This document shows, in pieces, positions 1 through 7,115 of a DNA stretch of 37,880 nt (positions are counted from its first letter, which is position 1; each line of letters starts with the position of its first letter). The stretch covers positions 1-37,880 of the forward strand of contig CAMDFO010000040.1 in assembly GCA_945897515.1 (NCBI GenBank). The letters are read 5' to 3'. This stretch comes from Rhodoplanes serenus (GTDB lineage: Bacteria; Pseudomonadota; Alphaproteobacteria; Rhizobiales; Xanthobacteraceae). Position numbers and translations under genes: made by a program. The notes under the pieces were generated by a model that did no database searches, was not told where the DNA came from, and worked only from the letters and a program-made list of their open reading frames with translations.

Positions 1-324
1 GTCAATCAGTATCGCGCTGCCAGCGGCCAGTCACGGCCGCTGTGCTTCACGGAGATCGGCTACCTTTCCGGACAGGAGTGGGGCATGGTGCCCGGCGCGT
101 TTTTGTGGCGCGCCCCGTACAACAATACGGTTGCGGAGCATGCGCAGTATCTTGCCGATGCGGTGCGGCTAGCGCGGCGCCAGGGCAATGTGCGGCTGAT
201 GATAATTTTCAACGTGGACTTCACCTATTGGGCGGACGACCCGCAGGCAGGTTTTGCCATGGTGCGGCCTACAGGCGATTGCCCGGCGTGCACCGCGGTG
301 CAGCAGGCAATGGCCGGCGGCTAG
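1..324 (+). CDS. Cellulase-family glycoside hydrolase, C-terminal fragment (5' end outside window)
   Basis: This frame is open from the first base to a TAG at 322-324 and gives 107 residues of a C-terminus. The segment FTEIGYLS near its start looks like the strand that carries the catalytic nucleophile glutamate in clan-A (TIM-barrel) glycoside hydrolases. The following segment, with VRLMIIFNVDF, DPQAGFAMVRP and a C-P-A-C near the end, resembles the tail of secreted cellulase-family hydrolases that I associate with soil bacteria such as Chloroflexi. It would cleave a polysaccharide outside the cell, but the substrate cannot be told from this piece. No other carbohydrate gene lies nearby, and the next gene is an anion transporter missing its start. 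The fragment may therefore be foreign DNA or an assembly chimera. The family assignment is by resemblance only. Confidence 0.6.
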   Translation, partial: VNQYRAASGQSRPLCFTEIGYLSGQEWGMVPGAFLWRAPYNNTVAEHAQYLADAVRLARRQGNVRLMIIFNVDFTYWADDPQAGFAMVRPTGDCPACTAVQQAMAGG

Positions 325-325
325 C

Positions 326-1706
326 GCGCTACTGCGGCGCGGCGGCCGCCACTGCAGTCTGGTACTTTTCGCGGTTGGCGCTGCGCGCCGGCAACACCAT
401 CAAATACATTCCGCTTCCGGTGACGGTCGGCTTTACCGCCGGGATCGCCGTCATCATCGTCGCGAGCCAGGTGAAGGAGCTTCTCGGCTTGCAGCTTGAG
501 CATGAGCCGGTGGACCTTCTGCCGAAAGCTGTGGCGCTGTGGGGCGCACTGCCCACCTTGAATATTCCGACCGCCGCCATCGCGTTTCTGTCGATCGCCA
601 CCATCGTGACCGTGCGGCGGCTGCGGCCGGGTTGGCCATCCTTCCTGATCGCCGTCGCGCTTGTCTCCGTGCTCGTGCCGATATTTCAGGTCGAGGTCGC
701 AACCGTCGGTTCGCGCTTCGGCGCGATGCCGGACCATCTTCCATCGCCTTCGCTTCCAACCTTCAGTTGGGCCAAGCTGCAAGCGGTGCTTCCCGATGCC
801 ATGGCGATTGCGCTGCTCGGCGCGATCGAATCGCTGCTCTCGGCAGTCGTGGCCGACGGCATGACCGGCCGGCGTCACCGCTCCAACTGCGAGCTTGCAG
901 CCCAGGGAATAGCCAACCTCGCATCGGTCGCGTTCGGCGGGATCACCGTGACCGGCACCATCGCGCGCACCGCGACCAACATCCGCGCCGGCGCGCGCGG
1001 GCCGATCGCCGGCCTGTTCCATTCCGGTTATCTGCTGCTGTTCCTGATCGTGGCGGCGCCGCTCGTCGCCTACATCCCGCTGGCCGCTCTCGGCGGCGTG
1101 CTCGCGGTCGTCGCCTGGAACATGACCGAGAAGGAAGAGTTCCGGTCGCTGCTGCGCGGCTCGCGCGGCGACGCCTTCGTTCTCCTGGTGACGTTCCTGC
1201 TCACCATCTTTGTCAATCTCATCGTGGGGATCGGCGCCGGTGTGGTGCTCGGCGCGCTGCTGCTGATGCACCGCATGGCCGAAGCGGTCGAGGTCGAGGT
1301 CGGATCGCCCCTCATTGCGGAAGACGAATCGGACAGCGCGCAGCAGCGCGAGCACTACGATCCCGCGCAGGCGCGCGATCCCGATGTGATGGTGTATCGG
1401 ATCAACGGCGCGTTCTTCTTCGCGGCGACCGCGCGCGTCACGTCGATCCTGGAGCGGATCGGCGCCAATCCGAAAACATTCGTGCTGGATTTCGCCGACG
1501 TGCCGCTGATCGACAGCACCGCTGCGCGCGCGCTCGATACCATCGCCGGCAAGCTGAGGCGCGAGGGCACGACGGTGTATTTCGCGGCGACCCGCCCGGC
1601 CGTGCGGGCCACACTGATGCAGGCCGGCTTGACGGAGCCGCATGTGTATTATGCGGCGCGCGTCGCCGATGTCCCATCGCCGTCGCAAACCGGAGCATCG
1701 GGCTAG
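326..1706 (+). pseudogene. SulP-family inorganic anion transporter with C-terminal STAS domain, N-terminus missing
   Basis: From about 390 the frame reads as a SulP transporter. The IKYIPLPVTVGFTAGIAVII helix is followed by about eight hydrophobic helices, and a cytoplasmic STAS domain covers about 1380-1660 (VLDFADVPLIDSTAARAL is the conserved strand-loop-helix). SulP proteins carry sulfate, bicarbonate or related anions across the inner membrane, and the STAS domain is regulatory. About the first 90-100 residues of a normal SulP protein are absent. Upstream codons in this frame (42-324) are only a shadow of the hydrolase fragment. The preceding helix seems to continue in another frame (SLVLFAVGA at 356-382), so a frameshift near 380 is likely. 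No convincing start codon or ribosome site precedes the homologous part. I read it as a broken gene or a chimeric junction; the ion cannot be predicted. Confidence 0.7.
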
Positions 1707-1751
1707 CCCGTTGGCGACGGCGGCCCGGGGGGCGCTCGAACGCCGGCCGCG

Positions 1752-2081
1752 TCAAAGCAGGAATATGCTGAACGCCTTGTCGATCACAAGCTTGATCAGC
1801 TTGTCGCGAAACCGCTGAATGCGAGCCGCCGATATCCCGGCTTGGGTCAGAGCGAACATCTTCGCCAGTTCAACCCGGCCCTCGACCAGATCGGTGAACT
1901 CCTCCTTGTCGAGCGTGCCGGCCGCGAGCTTTTCGGTCCAGCGTTTCAACTGCGTTTTGGAATTTTCCAGGAACGCTTCGGCATCCTCCCGCCCTGCATC
2001 CAGCAGGCTCTTCAGGTCGCCTTTGGCGATATCTTTCACGCCATCCACGACACCCGAAAAGAAGTCGTCGAATTTGCTCAT
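1752..2081 (-). CDS. Small helical hypothetical protein, 109 aa
   Basis: I do not recognise this family. The protein starts MSKFDDFFSGVVDGVKDIAK and is rich in charged amphipathic helix (Glu, Lys, Asp, Leu), with no signal peptide and no cysteine. Its C-terminus is short and hydrophobic (AFSIFLL), so membrane association is possible. The start is supported by GAGGGG about seven bases upstream of the ATG. It lies 17 bases downstream of the lipoprotein gene on the same strand, so the two are probably co-transcribed. The lipoprotein could sit in the envelope while this protein acts on the inner face, but that is inference from position alone. Confidence 0.6.
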   Translation of the reverse strand: MSKFDDFFSGVVDGVKDIAKGDLKSLLDAGREDAEAFLENSKTQLKRWTEKLAAGTLDKEEFTDLVEGRVELAKMFALTQAGISAARIQRFRDKLIKLVIDKAFSIFLL

Positions 2082-2098
2082 GATCCGTTCCCCCTCGT

Positions 2099-2572
2099 CT
2101 ATTCTTTCGGGCCCGCCGCAGCGATGCTGGAGCAGGACTTGGATTCCTTCTTGTTCACCTCAAGGCAGATGATCAGGTCGTAGGCCTCTGCGAGCTGCGC
2201 CTTCTTCTCGACTCGGTATTCGTCGCCGACCTTTCCTCGGGTCCGCCAAATCCGAACGAAAGAGCCGTAGAGACGGCCTTCCGGATTGCGCAGGATCTGC
2301 CACTGCTGCGCGGTGATCTGATTGGCCGGCAGCCCCGCCGCGTATTCGTAGGCGGCATCGATCTTGGTCGTAAGGGTCTCGACTTCGATTCTCCGGGTCG
2401 CGTAAGCCTCGCCAGACTTGTCGACCAAGGCCAGCGTCTCGGCCTTCAGGGTCGTTGCATTCTTGTACGCGTCCGCATTGAACTCGGAGATCAGCGGCGC
2501 GCAGCCGGACAAGAAGGCCAGAACGGCCAGCAGCGCAAACGCACGCCGGGCCCCACGATACGCAATAGACAT
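2099..2572 (-). CDS. Predicted lipoprotein, 157 aa, unknown function
   Basis: The N-terminus has a typical lipoprotein signal: arginines at 6, 9 and 10, a hydrophobic stretch ALLAVLAF, and a lipobox L-S-G-C with the lipidated cysteine at residue 24. The mature part is mostly helical with many Lys, Glu and Thr, and carries two further cysteines near the C-terminus (ICLEV and KSCSS), which could form a disulfide in the periplasm. I chose the ATG at 2572 because it places the signal peptide at the start. The longer frame reading to 2707 would put 45 polar residues in front of it. It is first in a likely two-gene unit with the 109-residue protein downstream. The 174 bases upstream separate it from the divergent TPP-enzyme gene and must hold both promoters; I see no clear consensus hexamers there. 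Confidence 0.7.
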   Translation of the reverse strand: MSIAYRGARRAFALLAVLAFLSGCAPLISEFNADAYKNATTLKAETLALVDKSGEAYATRRIEVETLTTKIDAAYEYAAGLPANQITAQQWQILRNPEGRLYGSFVRIWRTRGKVGDEYRVEKKAQLAEAYDLIICLEVNKKESKSCSSIAAAGPKE

Positions 2573-2746
2573 GGTACCTCCCACGCAACACACACACCGA
2601 CGAACCATAGCAATTAAGTTGCGCAGACCAGAATATACTACCGGCGAAACTTGAAAAGTGGCGGCCTTGGATTTGGGCCTGTTGGCGGTCTCGCCGCCTG
2701 GTGCCATGAAGGGCGCCTGGCCTGAACGGGACCCGGAGACTCATCG

Positions 2747-4300
2747 ATGAACGGCGCTGAAAGTCTAGTCCACACCCTGCTCGCATGCGGCGTCGACACC
2801 TGCTTTTCCAATCCCGGCACCAGCGAAATGCATTTCGTCGCGGCGCTGGACCGCATTGCCGGGATGCGCTGCATCCTCGGCCTGCAGGAGAACGTCGTCA
2901 CCGGTGCGGCCGACGGCTACTACCGCATGACGAGGAAACCCGCGGCCACGCTGCTGCATTGCGGACCGGGTCTCGCCAACGGCCTGTCGAATTTGCACAA
3001 CGCGCGGCGCGCCCGCTCCGGCATCGTCAACGTGGTGGGCGATCAGGCGACCTATCACCGGCCGCTCGACGCGCCGCTCACGGCGGACGCCGAGGGCTGG
3101 GCGCGGCCGGTCTCGACCTTCGTGCGGACCACGCAGTCGTCGGACAAAGTGGGGATCGACGCCGCCGCCGCCGTGCAGGCGGCGCGCACTGCGCCCGGCG
3201 GCATCGCGACGCTGATCCTGCCGAGCGACGCATCGTGGGACGAAGGCGGCGTGGTCGGCACGCCGCTGCCCGTTCCGGCGGCCGCTCCGGCCGATCCGCA
3301 CGCGGTGCGCAACGCCGCACGGGTGCTGCGGGAGAACAAGAACGTCCTGATCCTGCTCGGCGGCGAAGCCGTGCACGCTTCGGCGCAGCGTCTCGCGTGG
3401 CGGATCGCTTCGATGACCGGCGCGCATCTGATGACCGAAGGCTCGAACGCCCGCACCGAGCGCGGCCAAGGACGCCTGCCGCTGGAACGCATTCCCTATG
3501 CCAATGAGCCGGCGGTGAAGGCGCTCGCGCCTTACGGACACATCATCATGGTCAACGCGGTGCCGCCGATCGGCTTCTTCGCCTATCCGGGCAAGCCGAA
3601 CCGCTTCTATCGCGACGGCGCGGGCCTGCATGTGCTCACCCGTTTCGAGCAGAGCGCGGACGCAGCGTTGCAGGCGCTGGTCGACGAACTCGGCGCGCCG
3701 CCCGCCGCCATTCCGGACAACGGCCCGAGGCCGCAGGTCCCGCGCGGCAAGCCGACGCCGGAGACTCTCGCCACCACCGTTGCCGCGGTGCTGCCCGAAG
3801 GCGCGGTGATCGTGGACGAGTCGGTCAGCTACGGCCGCGGCTTCTTCAAGAACACCCATTGCGCGGCGCCGCACGACTGGCTGCAGATCATGGGCGGCGC
3901 GATCGGCGCCGGCGTGCCGCTCGCAGTCGGCACGGGCGTCGGGCTGCGCGCGCTCGGCGCCAACGATCGGCGCGTGCTGGCGCTGCAGGCCGACGGCTCG
4001 GCGATGTACACGATGCAAGGGCTATGGACCCAGGCGCGCGAGAAGCTGCCAGTCACCACCGTGATCCTGTCGAACCGCAAGTATCAAATCCTGCTCGGCG
4101 AGTACATGGCGGTGGGGGCCAATCCCGGACGCACCGCGATGGATATGCTCGATCTCGGCAATCCCGACATCGGCTGGGTGAAGCTCGCCGAAAGCCTCGG
4201 CATGGAAGGCGCGCAGGCCGACAACCTGGAGACGCTCGGCGACCTGATGGCGGAGTCGTTCCGCCGGCCGGGGCCGTTCCTGATCGAGCTGGCGATTTAG
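2747..4300 (+). CDS. Thiamine-diphosphate-dependent acetolactate synthase-like / benzoylformate decarboxylase-like enzyme, 517 aa
   Basis: The protein has the three-domain layout of the POX/ALS family. The N-terminal pyrimidine-binding domain carries FSNPGTSEMHF (residues 20-30) and the cofactor-activating glutamate E48 in LGLQENVV. A central domain follows, and the C-terminal diphosphate-binding domain has D416 in QADGSAMY and N443 in SNRKY, the metal-binding pair at the usual spacing of 27. LLHCGPG resembles the LHSAAG segment that carries an active-site histidine in benzoylformate decarboxylase, so a 2-oxo acid decarboxylase or carboligase acting in the cytoplasm is plausible. It is shorter than true biosynthetic acetolactate synthases, and no ilvN-type small subunit follows, so a role in branched-chain synthesis is unlikely. 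A solute receptor and a flavin reductase follow on the same strand, which suggests catabolism. The exact substrate is unknown. Confidence 0.85.
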   Translation: MNGAESLVHTLLACGVDTCFSNPGTSEMHFVAALDRIAGMRCILGLQENVVTGAADGYYRMTRKPAATLLHCGPGLANGLSNLHNARRARSGIVNVVGDQATYHRPLDAPLTADAEGWARPVSTFVRTTQSSDKVGIDAAAAVQAARTAPGGIATLILPSDASWDEGGVVGTPLPVPAAAPADPHAVRNAARVLRENKNVLILLGGEAVHASAQRLAWRIASMTGAHLMTEGSNARTERGQGRLPLERIPYANEPAVKALAPYGHIIMVNAVPPIGFFAYPGKPNRFYRDGAGLHVLTRFEQSADAALQALVDELGAPPAAIPDNGPRPQVPRGKPTPETLATTVAAVLPEGAVIVDESVSYGRGFFKNTHCAAPHDWLQIMGGAIGAGVPLAVGTGVGLRALGANDRRVLALQADGSAMYTMQGLWTQAREKLPVTTVILSNRKYQILLGEYMAVGANPGRTAMDMLDLGNPDIGWVKLAESLGMEGAQADNLETLGDLMAESFRRPGPFLIELAI

Positions 4301-4325
4301 CGAATTCGATTGTCTCTCTCTCCTT

Positions 4326-4368
4326 CGTCATGCCCGGGACAAGCCCGGCCATGACGTGGATAGACGTG
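4326..4368. repeat. Intergenic palindromic repeat, half copy (element A)
   Basis: Arms at 4327-4338 (GTCATGCCCGGG) and 4344-4355 (CCCGGCCATGAC) pair with one mismatch, followed by a TGGATAGACGTG tail. This equals one half of the longer elements at 10337, 12321 and 13881. It sits between the TPP-enzyme gene and the receptor gene and could form a hairpin in their transcript. Confidence 0.75.
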
Positions 4369-4424
4369 CACCTCGGACAAACCACTGTTAGGCTTGCCCC
4401 AAACGACAGGGAGGAGTTCTGGAA

Positions 4425-5429
4425 ATGACCACGCGCCGGAGCCTGATCACACGCCGCACGCTGCTTCGCAGCGCCGCCGCCACCGCAGCATTCACCGCCG
4501 CGCCGGCCTTCGCGCAGAGCGGCAGCGCATGGCCGGATCACAACGTGCGCATGATCGTCCCCTATCCGGCGGGCGGCTCGACCGACGTGCTGTTCCGTAT
4601 CCTGTCGGAGAAGCTGAAGGAAAAATTCGGCCAGGCGTTCGTGGTCGAGAACCGGCCAGGCGCGTCCGGCAATCTTGGCATCGACCAGGTCGTCAAGAGC
4701 ACCGCCGACGGCTACACCATCGGCTGCGCGACGGTCGGGCATTTCTCGATCAACCAGTTCCTGATCGCGACCATGCCGTTCAACGCGGAGAAGGACCTGG
4801 TCGCGCCGGCGCTGACCTATGAGCTGCCGAACGTCGCGGTGGTCTCAGCCAAGCACGTGCCGGCGACCACGCTTCCCGAGTTCATCGCCTGGGCCAAGGC
4901 CCGGCCGAACGGCATTTCGATCGGCAGCCCGGGACCGGGCACCACGCCGCATCTGTCCGGTGTGCTGTTCGAGGCCCGCGCCGGCGTGAAGGCGGTGCAC
5001 GTGCCGTTCCGCGGCGCGGCGCAGACCATCCCGGCGATGCTTTCGGGCGACGTGAACTTCGCGGTCGACAATCTCGCATCCTACATCTCGCAGATCGAGG
5101 CCGGCACCATGCGCCCGCTCGCCGTCACCTCGGCGCAGCGCTGGCCGACCCTGCCGAACGTGCCTACGATGGCCGAAGCCGGCGTGAAGGATTTCGTCGT
5201 CACCTCTTGGTCCGCCTATGTGGTCCCGAAGGCCACCCCGCGCGCCATGGTCGACAGGCTGTCCGCCGCGCAGAAAGAGTTCGCAGCCGACGCCGCGCTG
5301 CAGAAGCGGTTCCTCGCCGCCGGCGCGCGCCTGCTCTCCAGCACGCCGGAGGAGGCCGCAGCCTTCGCCGCGAAGGAGACCAAGATGTGGCAGGAGGTGG
5401 TGCGGCTTGCGGGATTGAAGCCGCAGTAG
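4425..5429 (+). CDS. Tripartite tricarboxylate transporter (TTT) substrate-binding receptor, Bug family, 334 aa
   Basis: This is a periplasmic solute receptor of the Bug/TctC family, which captures carboxylates or aromatic acids and hands them to a TctA/TctB membrane complex. The N-terminus has a twin-arginine-like leader (TRRTLLRSAAAT) ending near AFAQS, so Tat export is likely. The first mature strand VRMIVPYPAGGSTDVLFRIL and the segment VENRPGASGNLG are family hallmarks. The start is supported by GGGAGG about ten bases upstream. No TctA or TctB permease genes are nearby, as is common for the many orphan Bug receptors of Betaproteobacteria and Alphaproteobacteria. It lies between a TPP enzyme and a flavin reductase, so it may import the substrate those enzymes act on. 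The ligand cannot be read from sequence. Confidence 0.9.
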   Translation: MTTRRSLITRRTLLRSAAATAAFTAAPAFAQSGSAWPDHNVRMIVPYPAGGSTDVLFRILSEKLKEKFGQAFVVENRPGASGNLGIDQVVKSTADGYTIGCATVGHFSINQFLIATMPFNAEKDLVAPALTYELPNVAVVSAKHVPATTLPEFIAWAKARPNGISIGSPGPGTTPHLSGVLFEARAGVKAVHVPFRGAAQTIPAMLSGDVNFAVDNLASYISQIEAGTMRPLAVTSAQRWPTLPNVPTMAEAGVKDFVVTSWSAYVVPKATPRAMVDRLSAAQKEFAADAALQKRFLAAGARLLSSTPEEAAAFAAKETKMWQEVVRLAGLKPQ

Positions 5430-5435
5430 CCCACG

Positions 5436-6095
5436 ATGCAAAAGGCCAAGGTCGATCAGCCGCCGGAGCATTGGGATCGGCTGTTTGCCAGCCCCGGCAT
5501 TCTTGGCATCGTCACCACGGTCGACCGCGAAGGCCGGATCAATGCCGGCTCGTTCGCCACCGTGGTTCGCGTCGTGCACGATCCCGTCCAGATCGCCTTC
5601 ACGGCGAATTCCAGCGGCAGGGACACCTACGACAACATCCGCGAAAACGGGCAGTTCGTGGTCAACCTGCCGCCGTTCGACCGCGCGATTCTGGAGAAGG
5701 TCTGCATCGTCGGCCTGCCGTTCGCGCCCGGCGTGAACGAACTTGAGAAGGCGGGCCTGACCGCGCTGCCGTCGCGCGTCGTCAAGCCGCCTCGCATCCA
5801 GGAGTGTCCGCGGCATTTCGAATGCGAGGTGGTCTGGATCAAGGAATGGCAGGATCGCGCCATGATTGTGGGCAACGTGGTCGCGGCTTCGACCGATGCG
5901 GATTGCGTCGATGCGGACGGGTTCGTGATCTGGGATCGATTGCACGCCGTCACATACTGCGGCGCGCCGTACCTCAATAAGCCACCGTATCAGCACACGT
6001 TCGCGGCGGCTTATCAGACCATGACGGTTGCAACGCCGTATGAGGGCCCCGAAGTGGCCGCCTTCAACCGTGTGGTTTCCGAGTTGAAGATCTAA
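5436..6095 (+). CDS. Flavin reductase family protein (FMN-binding split barrel), 219 aa
   Basis: The protein has the flavin-reductase-like split-barrel fold. GILGIVTTVDREGRINAGSF is the first pair of strands, VQIAFTANSSGRDTYDNI the FMN phosphate-binding loop region, and GQFVVNLPP the next conserved strand. Members reduce FMN with NAD(P)H to supply two-component monooxygenases, or bind FMN in other redox roles. The ATG is six bases after the stop of the receptor gene, so the two are translated from one message. No partner monooxygenase is in view, which leaves the acceptor open. Its stop codon is only three bases from the stop of a convergent second receptor gene. Confidence 0.85.
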   Translation: MQKAKVDQPPEHWDRLFASPGILGIVTTVDREGRINAGSFATVVRVVHDPVQIAFTANSSGRDTYDNIRENGQFVVNLPPFDRAILEKVCIVGLPFAPGVNELEKAGLTALPSRVVKPPRIQECPRHFECEVVWIKEWQDRAMIVGNVVAASTDADCVDADGFVIWDRLHAVTYCGAPYLNKPPYQHTFAAAYQTMTVATPYEGPEVAAFNRVVSELKI

Positions 6096-6098
6096 TCG

Positions 6099-7061
6099 TC
6101 ACTCCACGCGGATGTTCGCGGCCTTGATGATCGGCCCCCACCGGTCGATCTCGTTCTTGAGAAACGTCGCGAGGTCCGCCGGCGTTGCGCGCTCGCGAGG
6201 CGGCGGCACGTTTCCGAATTTCGCCAGTGCGGCCCGGTAGGCCGGATCGTCGATCGCCTGCCGGACCATGTCGTTGAGCGTGCTGACGATCGGCTGGGGC
6301 GTGCCTTTGGGCGCATAGAGCGCGGTGAAGTTCAGGAACTTGAAGCCCGCGACGCCCTGCTCCTGCAACGTCGGGACGTTTGGCAGAAGCGACGACCGCT
6401 CCAGGGTGGTGACACCGGCGGCCGAGACGACCCCCCGCTCCAGTTGCGGCGCTGCCGCGCCGGCGGCATCGCACAGCATGTCCAGTTGGCCGCCGATCAG
6501 ATCGGTCATCGCCGGCGCGGTGCCTCGATAGGGCACCAGGATGAAATTGGTCCGGAGCGCGCTCATCAGCAGAATGGCGCAGAGGTGTGACGCGGAGCCG
6601 GGTCCGCTGTTGCCGATCGTGACCTTCAGGCTGCCGCTCTCGATCGCCTGGCGAAATTCACCGAAAGTCCCGCTCATCAGGCCTTTTCGCGACATGACAA
6701 CCAACGGCGTGAACGCCGCCAGGCTGATCGGCTCGAAGTCGGTGACGGAATTGTATTCGAGCTTGGCATAGAGCGCGGGACTGACCGCCATGCCGATGCC
6801 GGTAAACAAAAGCGTGTAGCCGTCCGGCCGGGCTTTGGCGGCACGAAGCACGCCGATATTGCCGCCGGCGCCTCCGACGTTTTCGATCACGATGGTCTGG
6901 GTCTTGCCCATCGATGCCGCGAGTGCGCGTGCGACCACGTCCGCCGGGCCTCCGGCGGCAAACGGCACGATCATCGTGATCGGCTTCGACGGAAACGGCT
7001 GCGCCGATGCAACCAGAGGCAGCAGCCAGAGGCCGATGATTGCCATCAATTTCACGCGCAC
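6099..7061 (-). CDS. Second TTT (Bug family) substrate-binding receptor, 320 aa
   Basis: This is another periplasmic Bug-family receptor. A Sec-type signal peptide (MRVKLMAIIGLWLLPLVASA) is followed by mature protein starting near QPFPSKPITMIVPFAAGGPA, the family's first strand and binding loop. IENVGGAGGNIG matches the second conserved loop. It is clearly diverged from the receptor at 4425: it has a Sec rather than a Tat-like leader and different ligand-loop residues. It therefore probably binds another organic acid. It stands alone on the minus strand, tail to tail with the flavin reductase (three bases between stops), and 54 bases downstream of priA, so read-through from priA is possible. 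No permease gene is visible. Confidence 0.9.
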   Translation of the reverse strand: MRVKLMAIIGLWLLPLVASAQPFPSKPITMIVPFAAGGPADVVARALAASMGKTQTIVIENVGGAGGNIGVLRAAKARPDGYTLLFTGIGMAVSPALYAKLEYNSVTDFEPISLAAFTPLVVMSRKGLMSGTFGEFRQAIESGSLKVTIGNSGPGSASHLCAILLMSALRTNFILVPYRGTAPAMTDLIGGQLDMLCDAAGAAAPQLERGVVSAAGVTTLERSSLLPNVPTLQEQGVAGFKFLNFTALYAPKGTPQPIVSTLNDMVRQAIDDPAYRAALAKFGNVPPPRERATPADLATFLKNEIDRWGPIIKAANIRVE

Positions 7062-7115
7062 ACTCGGACTCCCGTTTGAGTTGGCCGGAGCGTAGGCCGA
7101 CAGGGTGTTGGTCGC

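Noticed and set aside
42..324. Extension of the SulP frame upstream to an ATG at 42
   Set aside because: Residues in that part are a frame-shifted shadow of the hydrolase fragment and do not resemble a transporter.
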